Positions 1 to 8,168 of a DNA stretch of 64,000 bases are shown here, in pieces. Both the position numbers and the translations under genes were made by a program. Each line of letters begins with the position of its first letter. The first letter of the stretch is position 1. The DNA lies in assembly GCF_001571385.1 (NCBI RefSeq), contig NZ_BCNW01000001.1:806001-870000 (forward strand), written 5' to 3'. Under the pieces are notes generated by a model, which worked only from the letters and a program-made list of their open reading frames with translations, was not told the DNA's origin and ran no database searches. The DNA is from Methanofollis ethanolicus. Lineage in GTDB: Archaea; Halobacteriota; Methanomicrobia; Methanomicrobiales; Methanofollaceae.

Positions 1-38
1 TCGAAGAATAAAATTGAGAAAAATTTGAGGTGAATGAA

Positions 39-347
39 ATGGAATACATCTACGCTGCACTGCTCCTGCACAACGCAGGCAAGGACATCAACGAAGAGAA
101 TGTCAAGGCTGTTCTCTCCGCTGCCGGTATCGCCGCTGACGACGCTCGTGTGAAGGCCCTCGTGGCCGCACTCGACGGTGTTGACATTGAGGAGGCCATC
201 TCGAAGGCCGCCGTCGCCACCGTTGCCGCTGCACCCGCCGCAGCCGCTCCGGCCGCAGCCGCCCCTGTTGAGGAAGAGGCTGAGGAAGAGAAGAAGGAAG
301 AGGAAGAAGAGTCCGGCATGGCCGGCCTCGGTGCCCTCTTCGGCTAA
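39..347 (+). CDS. rpl12: Large ribosomal subunit stalk protein P1 (L12 family)
   Basis: Acidic stalk protein of the archaeal 50S subunit; dimers bind the L10/P0 stalk base and recruit translation factors to the GTPase centre. It has an N-terminal helical dimerisation region (residues about 1-60, beginning [16 protein letters not shown]), an Ala/Pro hinge near residues 65-80, and the Glu-rich tail ending in [10 protein letters not shown] that is the hallmark of archaeal and eukaryotic P1. I chose the ATG at 39 because GAGGTG sits six bases upstream and the family starts at MEY; an in-frame GTG at 30 would only add MNE. It is probably the last gene of an L10-L12 operon whose earlier part lies left of the window. 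Confidence 0.97.
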   Translation: MEYIYAALLLHNAGKDINEENVKAVLSAAGIAADDARVKALVAALDGVDIEEAISKAAVATVAAAPAAAAPAAAAPVEEEAEEEKKEEEEESGMAGLGALFG

Positions 348-363
348 ATCTTTTTTTCTTTTC
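348..363 (+). terminator. T-rich terminator after rpl12
   Basis: A run of T with two interruptions directly follows the stop codon. Archaeal RNA polymerase terminates on such U tracts without a strong hairpin, so this is the likely end of the ribosomal stalk operon. Confidence 0.6.
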
Positions 364-444
364 GGGTCGCGCTGCTGTCGGGCCCTGTTTATTGTTCCGC
401 TGATTCTTCTGTGCAGACCGTAGGGTGGGAAACGATCCGGTCAG

Positions 445-932
445 GGCTCTGGAGAAAATTGGTTTTTTTGGCTTTGGAGAAATCTTCCTCCATCGGTTGA
501 TAGTGCGTGCTGATCCTCTGCCTTCCCGTTCGCCGGGGGACTTTTGCCCCCGGACCCCCGCGCGAGGATTGGTCCCGGGAAGAAAGGGTCGGAGTCCTGG
601 AGGAGGAGGCCATCCCTGCCCCTATCGTAATGGCAGGGGGTATGGGGGGCGGCAGCCCCCCCGGACCAGACATGTCTGAACAGAATTTTTTCCCCTATCA
701 CGTCAGGAAGTACTTTCCCGCGAGGGTTTTTACAAAGCCTTTTTTTGTAAAATTCCTGTTCTGGTGTGCCTGCACCGGGGGACTGCCTCGAAAATCTAAA
801 ATTTTCTCGTGCTCCCTTCGGTCGCAGCCCCGGGTGAATGGTATGAGACGGCGGGGGATACACCCCTCTACTCTCAGGATCTGGATACACATCGATCCAA
901 GCATGATCGAGCAGGAGTGTTTCCAAAGAACC
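445..932. repeat. Family-1 intergenic element, outer interrupted copy
   Basis: An older copy of the dispersed element, starting GGCTCTGGAGAAA and ending near GTTTCCAAAGAACC as an imperfect inverted repeat. Its interior on either side of 463-746 matches the copy at 6164: AAATTCCTGTTCTGG here against AAATCCTATTCTGG there. It is split by a younger copy of the same family. Inside its right part a small A/T hairpin (GAAAAT at 790-795 pairing with ATTTTC at 801-806) interrupts the usual GC hairpin loop. No protein gene is supported between 348 and 979. No target duplication was found for this outer copy. Confidence 0.6.
470..739. repeat. Family-1 intergenic element nested in an older copy
   Basis: A 270-bp element bounded by GGCTTTGGAGAAA and the inverted end TTTTTACAAAGCC. 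Seven T residues precede it (463-469) and seven follow it (740-746), as expected for a target duplication in a T run. The interior holds two strong hairpins, one with CCGGGGG arms around an ACTTTTG loop and one with GGGGGGC/GCCCCCC arms. Open frames through it are a by-product of GC richness and are not kept by copies with single-base length differences. Confidence 0.75.
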
Positions 933-979
933 GCCCGAAACTTTGTTTCATACGCGGTTCAGCCGGGCCGAAAAAAAGG

Positions 980-2182
980 TCACCAGACCGGCATCAGGCC
1001 TGGGTGGTCGCCGGTGATGCACCGCCCCCCTGCGGGCGTGACCACGAAGGTGTTCTCGGTCCCCACCATGCCGACGCCCCTGATACCTTTCTTGGGTTCG
1101 ACCGCGAAGACCATGTTCTCCTCCAGGGGGTCGTCGAAACCCCGCGCGATCACCGGCATCTCGTCGACCTGGAGGCCGATGCCGTGGCCCAGGAACTTTG
1201 CCTGCCGTGCGCCGAAACCCATGAAGTTCTCACGAAACGCCGGCTCCAGGTCTCCCATGACGGCGTCGTAGATCGCCGACGGCACCGCCCCGGGCCGGAG
1301 CATCGCCGCGGTCCTGTGCTGGACCTCCACGCATCGCCGGTGGGCCAGGACCGCCTCGTCGGGGAGCGGGGCGCCGAACATATAGGTCATGGTCTTGTCG
1401 GTGTGGTAGCCCGCGACGCCGCACCCGACATCGACGAAGACCAGGTCGCCCCTCTTCAGCCGTCTCTCGCGGCTGCCGAGCAGGGGCACGGCCGGGGACA
1501 GGCCGTAACTGCCGCCCGGCCCGTCGAAGCAGGTGGGATAGATCGAACTCTCGCCGAACCCCACCTGCCCGACCGCCATCTCGGTGCCGAACCCGCCGAA
1601 CCGCACGATGCCCTGGTGGCCTTCCTCGACCATGACGTCATAGAGGGCGGTGATAAACGCCATCTCCGTCATTCCCTCCCGCAGGAGGCCGGGCACCCGC
1701 TCTTCGAGGACGCGGCGGTGGACCTCGCCGGCCCGCTCCATGCACCCGAGTTCGTACGCGCTCTTGACGGCCCTGACCTTCGCCGCCTGCCGGTCGAGGG
1801 ACTGCGTGTGGTCGAAGGGGAAATGTTTCCTGAACCTCTGCAGCAACGCGAGAGGCACCAGTTCTGTTTCCAGGTGCACGGTCCCGAACGGGTGGCCGAG
1901 GTCTCCCGCGGCGTCGCGGAAACTGCCCATCGGCCTGATGCAGGGAAAGAGCGACTCGTCGCAGGCCCTTTCGTAACTCCGGCGCACCCTGAATACGGCC
2001 TCGTCGTCGCGGGGGACCAGCAGCATGCCGTCCTGCATGGTGCCGGTGAAATAGTAAAGGTTGATTTTGCCGAAGAAGACGGCGAGTTCCCAGTCCGGGT
2101 TGTCCGCGTCCATCCTGGCCCTGAACCGGCCCATACGGTCTTTGAGTTCGGCTTCCGGGACGGTACCGTCGCTGCTGTGCAT
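980..2182 (-). CDS. M24 family metallopeptidase (Xaa-Pro aminopeptidase-like)
   Basis: Cytosolic creatinase-fold peptidase predicted to remove N-terminal residues ahead of proline. At 400 residues it has the usual two-domain length: an N-terminal creatinase-like domain (about 1-160) and a C-terminal pita-bread domain. Metal ligands are visible in order: Asp in [16 protein letters not shown], His in [10 protein letters not shown], Glu in EPKKG and Glu in GTENT. The start is the ATG at 2182; only a weak GAGAG precedes it. It is transcribed alone, convergent with the repeat region and divergent from the cupin gene. Substrate specificity within M24 (prolidase or aminopeptidase P) cannot be fixed from sequence alone. 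Confidence 0.9.
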   Translation of the reverse strand: MHSSDGTVPEAELKDRMGRFRARMDADNPDWELAVFFGKINLYYFTGTMQDGMLLVPRDDEAVFRVRRSYERACDESLFPCIRPMGSFRDAAGDLGHPFGTVHLETELVPLALLQRFRKHFPFDHTQSLDRQAAKVRAVKSAYELGCMERAGEVHRRVLEERVPGLLREGMTEMAFITALYDVMVEEGHQGIVRFGGFGTEMAVGQVGFGESSIYPTCFDGPGGSYGLSPAVPLLGSRERRLKRGDLVFVDVGCGVAGYHTDKTMTYMFGAPLPDEAVLAHRRCVEVQHRTAAMLRPGAVPSAIYDAVMGDLEPAFRENFMGFGARQAKFLGHGIGLQVDEMPVIARGFDDPLEENMVFAVEPKKGIRGVGMVGTENTFVVTPAGGRCITGDHPGLMPVW

Positions 2183-2327
2183 GTACTCTCTGTTGGCGGC
2201 GAGGGTATTTGACCTCTCAGGGTGACGGGGATGCGCGGGGTTTTACGACGCTGTTGTCGACCAATTCGGGTTTTTCTGTCTGTGCAGTCGATACCTACAT
2301 CCCTCTTCGGACCGGACAGTGTGATGT

Positions 2328-2705
2328 ATGATCGTCAAACATACGTCTGATGTCCCTGCCGAACAACAGGAGCGGCCTGGCTTTTCCGGAATGAGTGCAC
2401 GCTTCCTCCTGACCGTGGGCGACGGGTGTCCGCGGTACGCGTTGCGGCTGATGGAGTTCGCCCCGGGCGGGTGCACCTCGTACCACCGGCACAAAGAGGA
2501 GCACGAGATGTATATTCTTGAGGGCGAAGCGGTGTGCGTTGGCGACGGAAAAGAAACTCCCGTGAAGGCCGGAGACGCGGTCTACGTCGCGCCCTCTGAG
2601 TACCACCAGATGAAGAACACCGGCGACGGCGTGATGCGGATGATCTGCACGGTGCCGATCTTCGCGGGGAAGGACGGAAAGACGACGACGCCGTGCGACG
2701 AGTGA
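2328..2705 (+). CDS. Cupin domain protein
   Basis: Single-domain cupin of 125 residues. Motif 1 is visible as YHRHKEEHEMYILEGEAVC (HxH then E) and motif 2 as PSEYHQMKNTGDG, which gives the usual three-His-one-Glu metal site. Such small cupins are isomerases, dioxygenases or ligand-binding proteins, and nothing here decides which. It overlaps or directly abuts the hydrolase downstream, so the two are probably co-transcribed. Confidence 0.85.
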   Translation: MIVKHTSDVPAEQQERPGFSGMSARFLLTVGDGCPRYALRLMEFAPGGCTSYHRHKEEHEMYILEGEAVCVGDGKETPVKAGDAVYVAPSEYHQMKNTGDGVMRMICTVPIFAGKDGKTTTPCDE

Positions 2706-2728
2706 GCGCCGTACCGGGGATGTGCTCG

Positions 2729-3535
2729 ATGATCCGGGTGCGCACGTACGGTTCGGCGCCGAGGAAGGTCGCCGTGGTCCATGGCGGACCGGGCGCTGCC
2801 GGGGAGATGGCGCCGGTGGCAGAGAGGTTGTCCGGCGTTGCGGGTATAGTAGAGCCCCTCCAGACCGAAACGACGGTTGACGGGCAGGGTGTCGAACTGG
2901 CGGAGGCCCTGAGGACGTACGGCGCCGTCCCCGTGACCCTGATCGGCTACTCGTGGGGCGCCTGGCTGAGCCTGATCGTCGCCGCCCGCTACCCGTCGTA
3001 TGTCCGGAAGGTGGTGTGCGTCGGCAGCGGGGTGTTCGAAGAGGCCTGTGCGGCCGACCTCATGACGACGCGCCTCGGCCGTCTGGCGCCCGAAGAGCGG
3101 GAGGAGGCGGAGTCCCTGGTCCTCACCCTGGGGGTGCCTTCGGCCGGGGACAGGGATGCGATGCTGGCGAGGTTCGGGCGCTTGATGGCGAAAGCGGACA
3201 CGTATTGTCCTCTCTCCCGTGATGCCCGTGCCCGGAGGGATGGGGATGCGGCCCTCTGCCGGGTCGATGAAGAGATCCATAGGAAAGTCTGGGCTGAGGC
3301 CCATGCACTCCGGAAGAACGGGAGATTGCTGGAGATCTGTAGGGATGTCCAGTGTCCGGTCGTGGCGGTCCACGGTGATTACGACCCCGGCCCGGTCGAA
3401 GGGGTGCGAGCGCCTCTTTCACGCACTCTGCGCGATTTTCGGTTCATTCTCCTGGAGAAATGCGGTCATTGCCCCTGGGTTGAAGAGGAGGCGTGTAACC
3501 TGTTTTTTGATATCCTCATACGCGAGATCGCCTGA
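2729..3535 (+). CDS. Alpha/beta hydrolase
   Basis: Alpha/beta-fold hydrolase of about 268 residues. It shows the HGGPG oxyanion-hole motif near the N terminus, a GYSWGAW nucleophile elbow with Ser near residue 75, and a C-terminal HCPW that carries the likely catalytic His; HGDYD probably supplies the Asp. HGGPG is shared with proline iminopeptidase-like enzymes, but the substrate is unknown. Start choice: ATG at 2720 and 2729 are both in frame, and 2729 (MIRVRTYG) fits the first strand best. An upstream extension to 2693 would overlap the cupin stop. It follows the cupin gene without a promoter gap. Confidence 0.85.
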   Translation: MIRVRTYGSAPRKVAVVHGGPGAAGEMAPVAERLSGVAGIVEPLQTETTVDGQGVELAEALRTYGAVPVTLIGYSWGAWLSLIVAARYPSYVRKVVCVGSGVFEEACAADLMTTRLGRLAPEEREEAESLVLTLGVPSAGDRDAMLARFGRLMAKADTYCPLSRDARARRDGDAALCRVDEEIHRKVWAEAHALRKNGRLLEICRDVQCPVVAVHGDYDPGPVEGVRAPLSRTLRDFRFILLEKCGHCPWVEEEACNLFFDILIREIA

Positions 3536-3662
3536 AATTTTCGGGCCATGGTCATTCGAGTTGATCCAATAAAAATCAGCATATTTATCGGGAGAAAGGA
3601 GGCATGTCGATCATGCTCTGGCGTTTCGGCCTCCTTACAGGTAATATGGATGATTTTCTGTG

Positions 3663-4664
3663 ATGATTTATTCCGGGATGAGTGAAATCGAAGAGACTCT
3701 CTCATCGATTTTGCCCGACGAAAACTATCGAAAGAGGTGTCTGTCCCTCTTCGCAGAATCAATCGTCGAAGCACATTCCCATGGCAGGAACATGTGGGGC
3801 GTATACTGTTTTCGTGAAGGTGCCCGGAAAGGTATTCGTCTCCTGGTGGGGAGTCTCATTGTTTTTACGATCGATAAAGATGGGATGTGGTTGTCTCTTG
3901 ATGCGGCGTTATTGAATGAGAAAAAAGATGAACAGCGTGTTTTAGAAAAGAGCGACGTCTGGCGCTGGGGCAGAGGGGAGTATTCTGAGTATTGTTTGGT
4001 CCCTTCACGGAACGGATATTATGTCCCTTCGGGCACGGATTTTGATCTCTGGCCGGTACTTCGTGCGTTTCATTTTGCGTATCTGAGAAATGTTGCAAAC
4101 AAATACGGCCAGTTACGATCAGATAGTCAGGAAAATCATACGCCCGCATTGATGGTGTATTTAAGAGAGGAACTGAGGCAGAATCTTCCGAGCCCTGATT
4201 ATGGTGCAGCATCTGACGATAATCCTTTTCAGGAGGTCGAAGACCTTTCAAGAACGTATCGAGAATTGCCCGAGACCGAACGCGAATCTATTGTTCTGAG
4301 TCGTATTGGCCAGGGGTCGTTCCGCTCGGATCTGGAGAAATACTGGAAGACCTGTGCGGTGACAGGGTGTGCGGTATCTGAACTGCTTGTTGCATCTCAT
4401 ATCAAACCCTGGAGGGATTCGGATAATTTCGAACGCCTTGATGTCTATAACGGGTTATTGCTCGCTCCCCATGTGGACCGTGCTTTCGATAGGGGGTATG
4501 TGAGTTTTGATGACGAGGGGAGGATCATCCTGAGTGATGCGTTCAGTGACCGCGATCAGAGGATACTTGGCATTCATTCGGACATGAAACTCAGAAAGAT
4601 AGAACCGAACCATCTCAGGTATCTGGACTATCACAGAAAGAATGTTCTCAAAAGGGCTCTGTAG
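3663..4664 (+). CDS. HNH endonuclease domain protein, 3' end remade by a repeat
   Basis: Protein of about 333 residues with a C-terminal HNH module: CAVTGC, then SHIKPW, then NGLLLAPHVDRAFDRG, which matches the HNH_2 type found in restriction-like and phage-defence nucleases. The N-terminal 200 residues are not recognised. The gene is visibly AT-richer than its neighbours, a sign of transfer. The start is uncertain: GTG 3660, ATG 3663 and ATG 3678 are in frame and no clear Shine-Dalgarno is seen. The last codons (AGG GCT CTG TAG) come partly from the inserted repeat at 4655; without the insert the frame would read AAA AGA TGA, so the protein gained Ala-Leu. Confidence 0.8.
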   Translation: MIYSGMSEIEETLSSILPDENYRKRCLSLFAESIVEAHSHGRNMWGVYCFREGARKGIRLLVGSLIVFTIDKDGMWLSLDAALLNEKKDEQRVLEKSDVWRWGRGEYSEYCLVPSRNGYYVPSGTDFDLWPVLRAFHFAYLRNVANKYGQLRSDSQENHTPALMVYLREELRQNLPSPDYGAASDDNPFQEVEDLSRTYRELPETERESIVLSRIGQGSFRSDLEKYWKTCAVTGCAVSELLVASHIKPWRDSDNFERLDVYNGLLLAPHVDRAFDRGYVSFDDEGRIILSDAFSDRDQRILGIHSDMKLRKIEPNHLRYLDYHRKNVLKRAL

Positions 4665-4946
4665 AAACCCTCGCGGGAAAGTACTTCCTGAAGCGATAGG
4701 GAGAAAAATTCTATTCAGACGTGCCTGGTCCGGGGGGCTGCCGCCCCCCGGTCCCCCTGCCATTAGGATAGGGGCAGGGATGGCCTCCTCCTCCAGGACT
4801 CCGACCCTTTCTTCCCGGGACCAATCCTGAGCGAGGGTCCGGGGGCGTAGTCCCCCGGCCAGACCGTGAGGAAGGCAATGGATCCGCGTACCTCTTCATG
4901 GGATCAGGGGATTCATTGATCCAAGTATGAGGGTTTCAACGAAGCC
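4655..4946. repeat. Family-1 element with 8-bp target duplication CTCAAAAG
   Basis: A 292-bp element bounded by GGCTCTGTAGAAACCCTC and the inverted end GAGGGTTTCAACGAAGCC (15 of 18 positions pair). The 8-bp sequence CTCAAAAG occurs immediately before (4647-4654) and immediately after (4947-4954), a clean target-site duplication. The interior carries the GGGGGGCTGCCGCCCCCC and GGGGGCGTAGTCCCCC hairpins. The insertion lies in the last sense codon of the HNH gene and its end supplies the TAG stop. It encodes no transposase, so it would have to be moved in trans. Confidence 0.9.
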
Positions 4947-5024
4947 CTCAAAAGATGAGTTCGTTCCCGGGACTTCATTTATCCCGTGTGCGGGAGAGCA
5001 CCCTGCCGAAAAAAAGAGAATCGT

Positions 5025-5867
5025 TCAGGCAGGGGTCTCGTTCATGCCGAGGAAGGTCAGAACCGTCGTGCCGTACTCCTCGGGCGCATAGGACGACCCG
5101 ACATGCGGGATCCCCTTGAACCGCACCAGCCACGACCCCGGGATCTGCCCGGCCATCCGGACGGAGACCGCATCAGGCGTGACCTCGTCGGCGGTCCCGA
5201 CGATGAGCATCACGTCTTTCGTGATCCCGGAGAGGCCGTCGTAGGAACCGTTCCAGGCGAGGTTCGCGCTCGCCTCCTTTTGCAGGCCCAGAGGCTGGGA
5301 GGCGTTCCCGGCGCACGCCACGAGCGTGTCGTATAACTTCTTCGTCTCGTTCAGTCGTGCGCTGTAGGTGGACGAGGAGAGGACGAGTTTTCTGACCGTC
5401 TCCGGGTGGTCGATGACGAGTTGCTGCGAGACCGACGATCCCATCGAGACGCCGTACACGTGCATGCTCTCATAGCCGAGCGCGTCCATCAGTCCGGCCG
5501 CATCGTCGGAGAGTTGCGGGAGCGTGTAGGGGGCGTCGGTGTCGCCGCTGTGCCCCATCGCACGGTGGTCGTAGATGTAGACGTGGTACTGCCCGGCAAG
5601 GATGCCGACAAATGTCTCGTTCCAGTCCTCCATCACCTCGCTGAACCCGGTGATCAGCAGCAGGGGTTCGCCCGCGCCGAACTCCCGGTAGGCCAGACTG
5701 ACGCCGTTCACGTCCGCGTACTGGATGGGGGTGTCGTTGAAGGAGACCGGGAGGGTGGACGGCAAGAGGGTGGCCGTCGGCGTCGCCGATGTTCCGGTGT
5801 CGGCCGTCCCCGTACACCCTGCCGTCAGGAGCAGGCAGAGGCAGATCAGACTACACGATATCCACAT
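5025..5867 (-). CDS. Alpha/beta hydrolase lipoprotein
   Basis: Secreted, lipid-anchored hydrolase. The signal segment MWISCSLICLCLLLTAGC ends in a lipobox (LTAGC), followed by a Ser/Thr/Pro-rich linker. The hydrolase domain shows GAGEPLLLITGF at the oxyanion loop, YDHRAMGHSG, a GVSMGS nucleophile elbow, GTADEVT (Asp region) and a C-terminal PHVGSS His. The ATG at 5867 lacks a spaced ribosome site. GGGAGGAG lies near 5888-5893 and translation from TTG 5894 or a closer non-ATG codon would add Lys-Lys, the normal positive n-region, so the true start may be slightly upstream. A TATA-like ATATATGA lies near 5912-5920. Confidence 0.85.
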   Translation of the reverse strand: MWISCSLICLCLLLTAGCTGTADTGTSATPTATLLPSTLPVSFNDTPIQYADVNGVSLAYREFGAGEPLLLITGFSEVMEDWNETFVGILAGQYHVYIYDHRAMGHSGDTDAPYTLPQLSDDAAGLMDALGYESMHVYGVSMGSSVSQQLVIDHPETVRKLVLSSSTYSARLNETKKLYDTLVACAGNASQPLGLQKEASANLAWNGSYDGLSGITKDVMLIVGTADEVTPDAVSVRMAGQIPGSWLVRFKGIPHVGSSYAPEEYGTTVLTFLGMNETPA

Positions 5868-6163
5868 TTTTTTGATCAGAATTACTCCTCCCAAAAAATG
5901 AGATCATATATCTGGCCATGTCGGCAAAAAATCCTCTGCTTTCGTCCTGTGGTTTTTTCACCGCCCATCGGAATCTTTCGCGGCACCTTCGTGATCGGTC
6001 CGGCAGAATGAAAAGAGACGTCCGGATGCTTGTCGGGTCCCCCTCTCCTGAGGGGGACCGATTCTCTCGACCCCGTCGTGACGCGGTCGATAGCAGATGA
6101 CCTCGCCATTCGCTCAGACTGATAAAGACACCCCTGAGGGCCGCTCCATAACTCTCCGGAATC

Positions 6164-6398
6164 GGCTCTGTAGAAATCCTATTCTGGAGTGTCTCGTCCG
6201 GGGGGCTGCCACCCCGGGTCCCCCCGCCATGAGGATAGGGGGGTGGAGAGCAGTCCCCTCTTCAAGATGCACGTTTGCCCTTTTGAGGTCCAATCCTCGC
6301 GCGGGGGTCCGGGGGCAAAAGTCCCCCGGAGAACGGGAAGGGGAAGGCAGAGGATCAGCATGCACTATCAACCGATGGAGGAGCATTTCTACAGAGCC
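6164..6398. repeat. Family-1 element with perfect 14-bp terminal inverted repeats
   Basis: A 235-bp copy with exact inverted ends: GGCTCTGTAGAAAT at 6164-6177 and ATTTCTACAGAGCC at 6385-6398. Internal GC hairpins match the other copies. I see no convincing target duplication around it. It lies 11 bases past the stop of the ABC transporter gene on the minus strand. The rest of the gap (5868-6163) holds the hydrolase promoter and nothing else I can recognise. Confidence 0.85.
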
Positions 6399-6409
6399 GT
6401 TTTTGTAGA

Positions 6410-8164
6410 TCAGATCGCCCATTCCAGACTCTGGCGCTGCAGTCCGACCATATGCTTGTACAGGCCACCCTGCTGCATCAACTCGTCAGAACTACCCTCC
6501 TGTGCGACATGCCCTTCGTCAAGCACCACGATTTTGTCGGCATTCGCGACCGTACGCATCCGGTGGGCAATGACAAGCACCGTTTTGTCTTTGATCAACT
6601 GTGAGAGAGCAGTCTGGATCCTGGTCTCGTTCTCGACATCGAGAGACGCCGTGGCCTCGTCCAGCAGCACGATGGGTGCGTCCTTCAACAGTGCCCGTGC
6701 GATGGAAATCCTCTGCCTTTCCCCTCCCGACAGTGTCGAACCGTTCTCCCCGATGACGGTCTGATACCCCTGCGGCAACCTGGAGACGAACTCGTCGCAC
6801 ATTGCGGACTTTGCAGCCTCCATCACTTCTTCATCCGCCGCATCTCTCCTTCCAAGCCTGATATTTTCCATCACCGTATCGTGAAACAGCACGACGTCCT
6901 GGAAGACGATCGCATAGTTCCTCAGCAGCGCCTCCGGGTCGACCGTGGAAATATCAGTTCCGCCGAGCGTGATCGTTCCGTGATCGACGTCCCAGAAACG
7001 GGCAGCCAGTTTTGCAGCCGTGCTCTTCCCGCCGCCCGAAGGCCCGACGAGAGCCGTCACCTCGCCCTGTTTTGCGGTGAAAGATACGTCTTTCAGTACG
7101 TTCTCGCCTTCGTTGTAGGAGAAGCCCACGTGATCGAAGACGATATCGTAACCGTTCGTCGAATAATTCTCGGCGCCTTCCTGCACCTGATGATTCAGGA
7201 TCTCGTTCATCCGGTTGATACGCACATCGACAAGGAATATCTCCGCAACATAGGAGAGGATCCCGGTGAGGGGATCATAGATCCTGGACGCCGCGATCAA
7301 AAAGATCAGGTAGACCAGCAGGTCGGTCTGGCCGGCGATCAGCATGCCGCTCCCGACCAGGACCACCGTTGCGAGCCCCAGTTTCAGGACCATTTCCGCA
7401 CTTTTTACGCAGATCCCGCTCATCACTTCAGAAGCGATCTGGGCGCTCTCGGCCTCGTCCAGTTTTTTGTCCAGTCCGGCCAGATATATCTCTTCCTGAT
7501 TGCAGGACTTGATATCCCGCACCGTCTCCAGGCACTCCTGGATCCCGTCAGCACAGACGCGCTTCGCGAGGTAGTGCTTCTTGAGTCCCTTCTCCTGCAA
7601 TTTCTTCGATCCGACAATGATGACCAGGGCGACGGGCACCACCCACAGCAGGGCCACTCCCATGCGCCAGTCAAATATCAGCAGTCCGATACCGACCAGG
7701 ACCGTCGAGACACTCGCACCGACCAGTTGGGGGATCGCATGAGAGAATGCATGCTCCAGGTCGGCACAGTCGCCCATGATAGTATTCGTCAGGTCTGAGA
7801 GGTCCCTCTTCCCGAAGTACGATAAGGGAAGATGCCGCAGTTTTTCTGCCAGAGAGATCCGGCGCGTCGCACTCTCGCTATAGGTGGAAACAAACACGCT
7901 GGTATACTGGTACCAGTGGCAGACGTACATGAAGCCCAGAATGAGCAGGCCCAGTGCCGTGTACAGGACGATGTCAGGCGGCCGACCCGTCTGCACGTCG
8001 ATGACCGGTTGCAGCAACGCATACAGCACCAGGACCAGGAGGCCCAGGGGCACCATCAGACTGATGTCGGCGATGGCGGAGTACAGGCTCCCTTTGACGA
8101 AGTCCTTCGCACCCTGTTCGCTGAGAGCGAACCGCTTCTGCACATAATTACGCATGAATTTCAT
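6410..8164 (-). CDS. ABC exporter, fused permease-ATPase, subunit 2
   Basis: Half-transporter of 584 residues in the ABCB/MsbA-like type: six membrane helices in residues 1-310, then a nucleotide-binding domain. Walker A is GPSGGGKST, the signature LSGGERQRISIARAL, Walker B IVLLDEATASLD and the H-loop VIAHRM, all canonical, so its ATP site looks catalytically competent. It lies four bases after its partner at 8169-9935, and the two should form a heterodimer exporting a lipid, peptide or small hydrophobic compound. The cargo is unknown. The closest architectures I know are multidrug and siderophore-type paired exporters. Confidence 0.92.
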   Translation of the reverse strand: MKFMRNYVQKRFALSEQGAKDFVKGSLYSAIADISLMVPLGLLVLVLYALLQPVIDVQTGRPPDIVLYTALGLLILGFMYVCHWYQYTSVFVSTYSESATRRISLAEKLRHLPLSYFGKRDLSDLTNTIMGDCADLEHAFSHAIPQLVGASVSTVLVGIGLLIFDWRMGVALLWVVPVALVIIVGSKKLQEKGLKKHYLAKRVCADGIQECLETVRDIKSCNQEEIYLAGLDKKLDEAESAQIASEVMSGICVKSAEMVLKLGLATVVLVGSGMLIAGQTDLLVYLIFLIAASRIYDPLTGILSYVAEIFLVDVRINRMNEILNHQVQEGAENYSTNGYDIVFDHVGFSYNEGENVLKDVSFTAKQGEVTALVGPSGGGKSTAAKLAARFWDVDHGTITLGGTDISTVDPEALLRNYAIVFQDVVLFHDTVMENIRLGRRDAADEEVMEAAKSAMCDEFVSRLPQGYQTVIGENGSTLSGGERQRISIARALLKDAPIVLLDEATASLDVENETRIQTALSQLIKDKTVLVIAHRMRTVANADKIVVLDEGHVAQEGSSDELMQQGGLYKHMVGLQRQSLEWAI

Positions 8165-8168
8165 TCTT

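Noticed and set aside
389-673. Similar open frames (PPAITIGAGMASSSRTPTLS type) in several repeat copies
   Set aside because: They lie in the repeat elements, start and end at different places, and are broken by single-base length differences between copies, for example at 38050. The similarity is explained by DNA-level relatedness.
6156-6406. Target duplication around the 6164 repeat
   Set aside because: The eight bases on the left (CCGGAATC) and right (GTTTTTGT) do not match, although the inverted ends are perfect.
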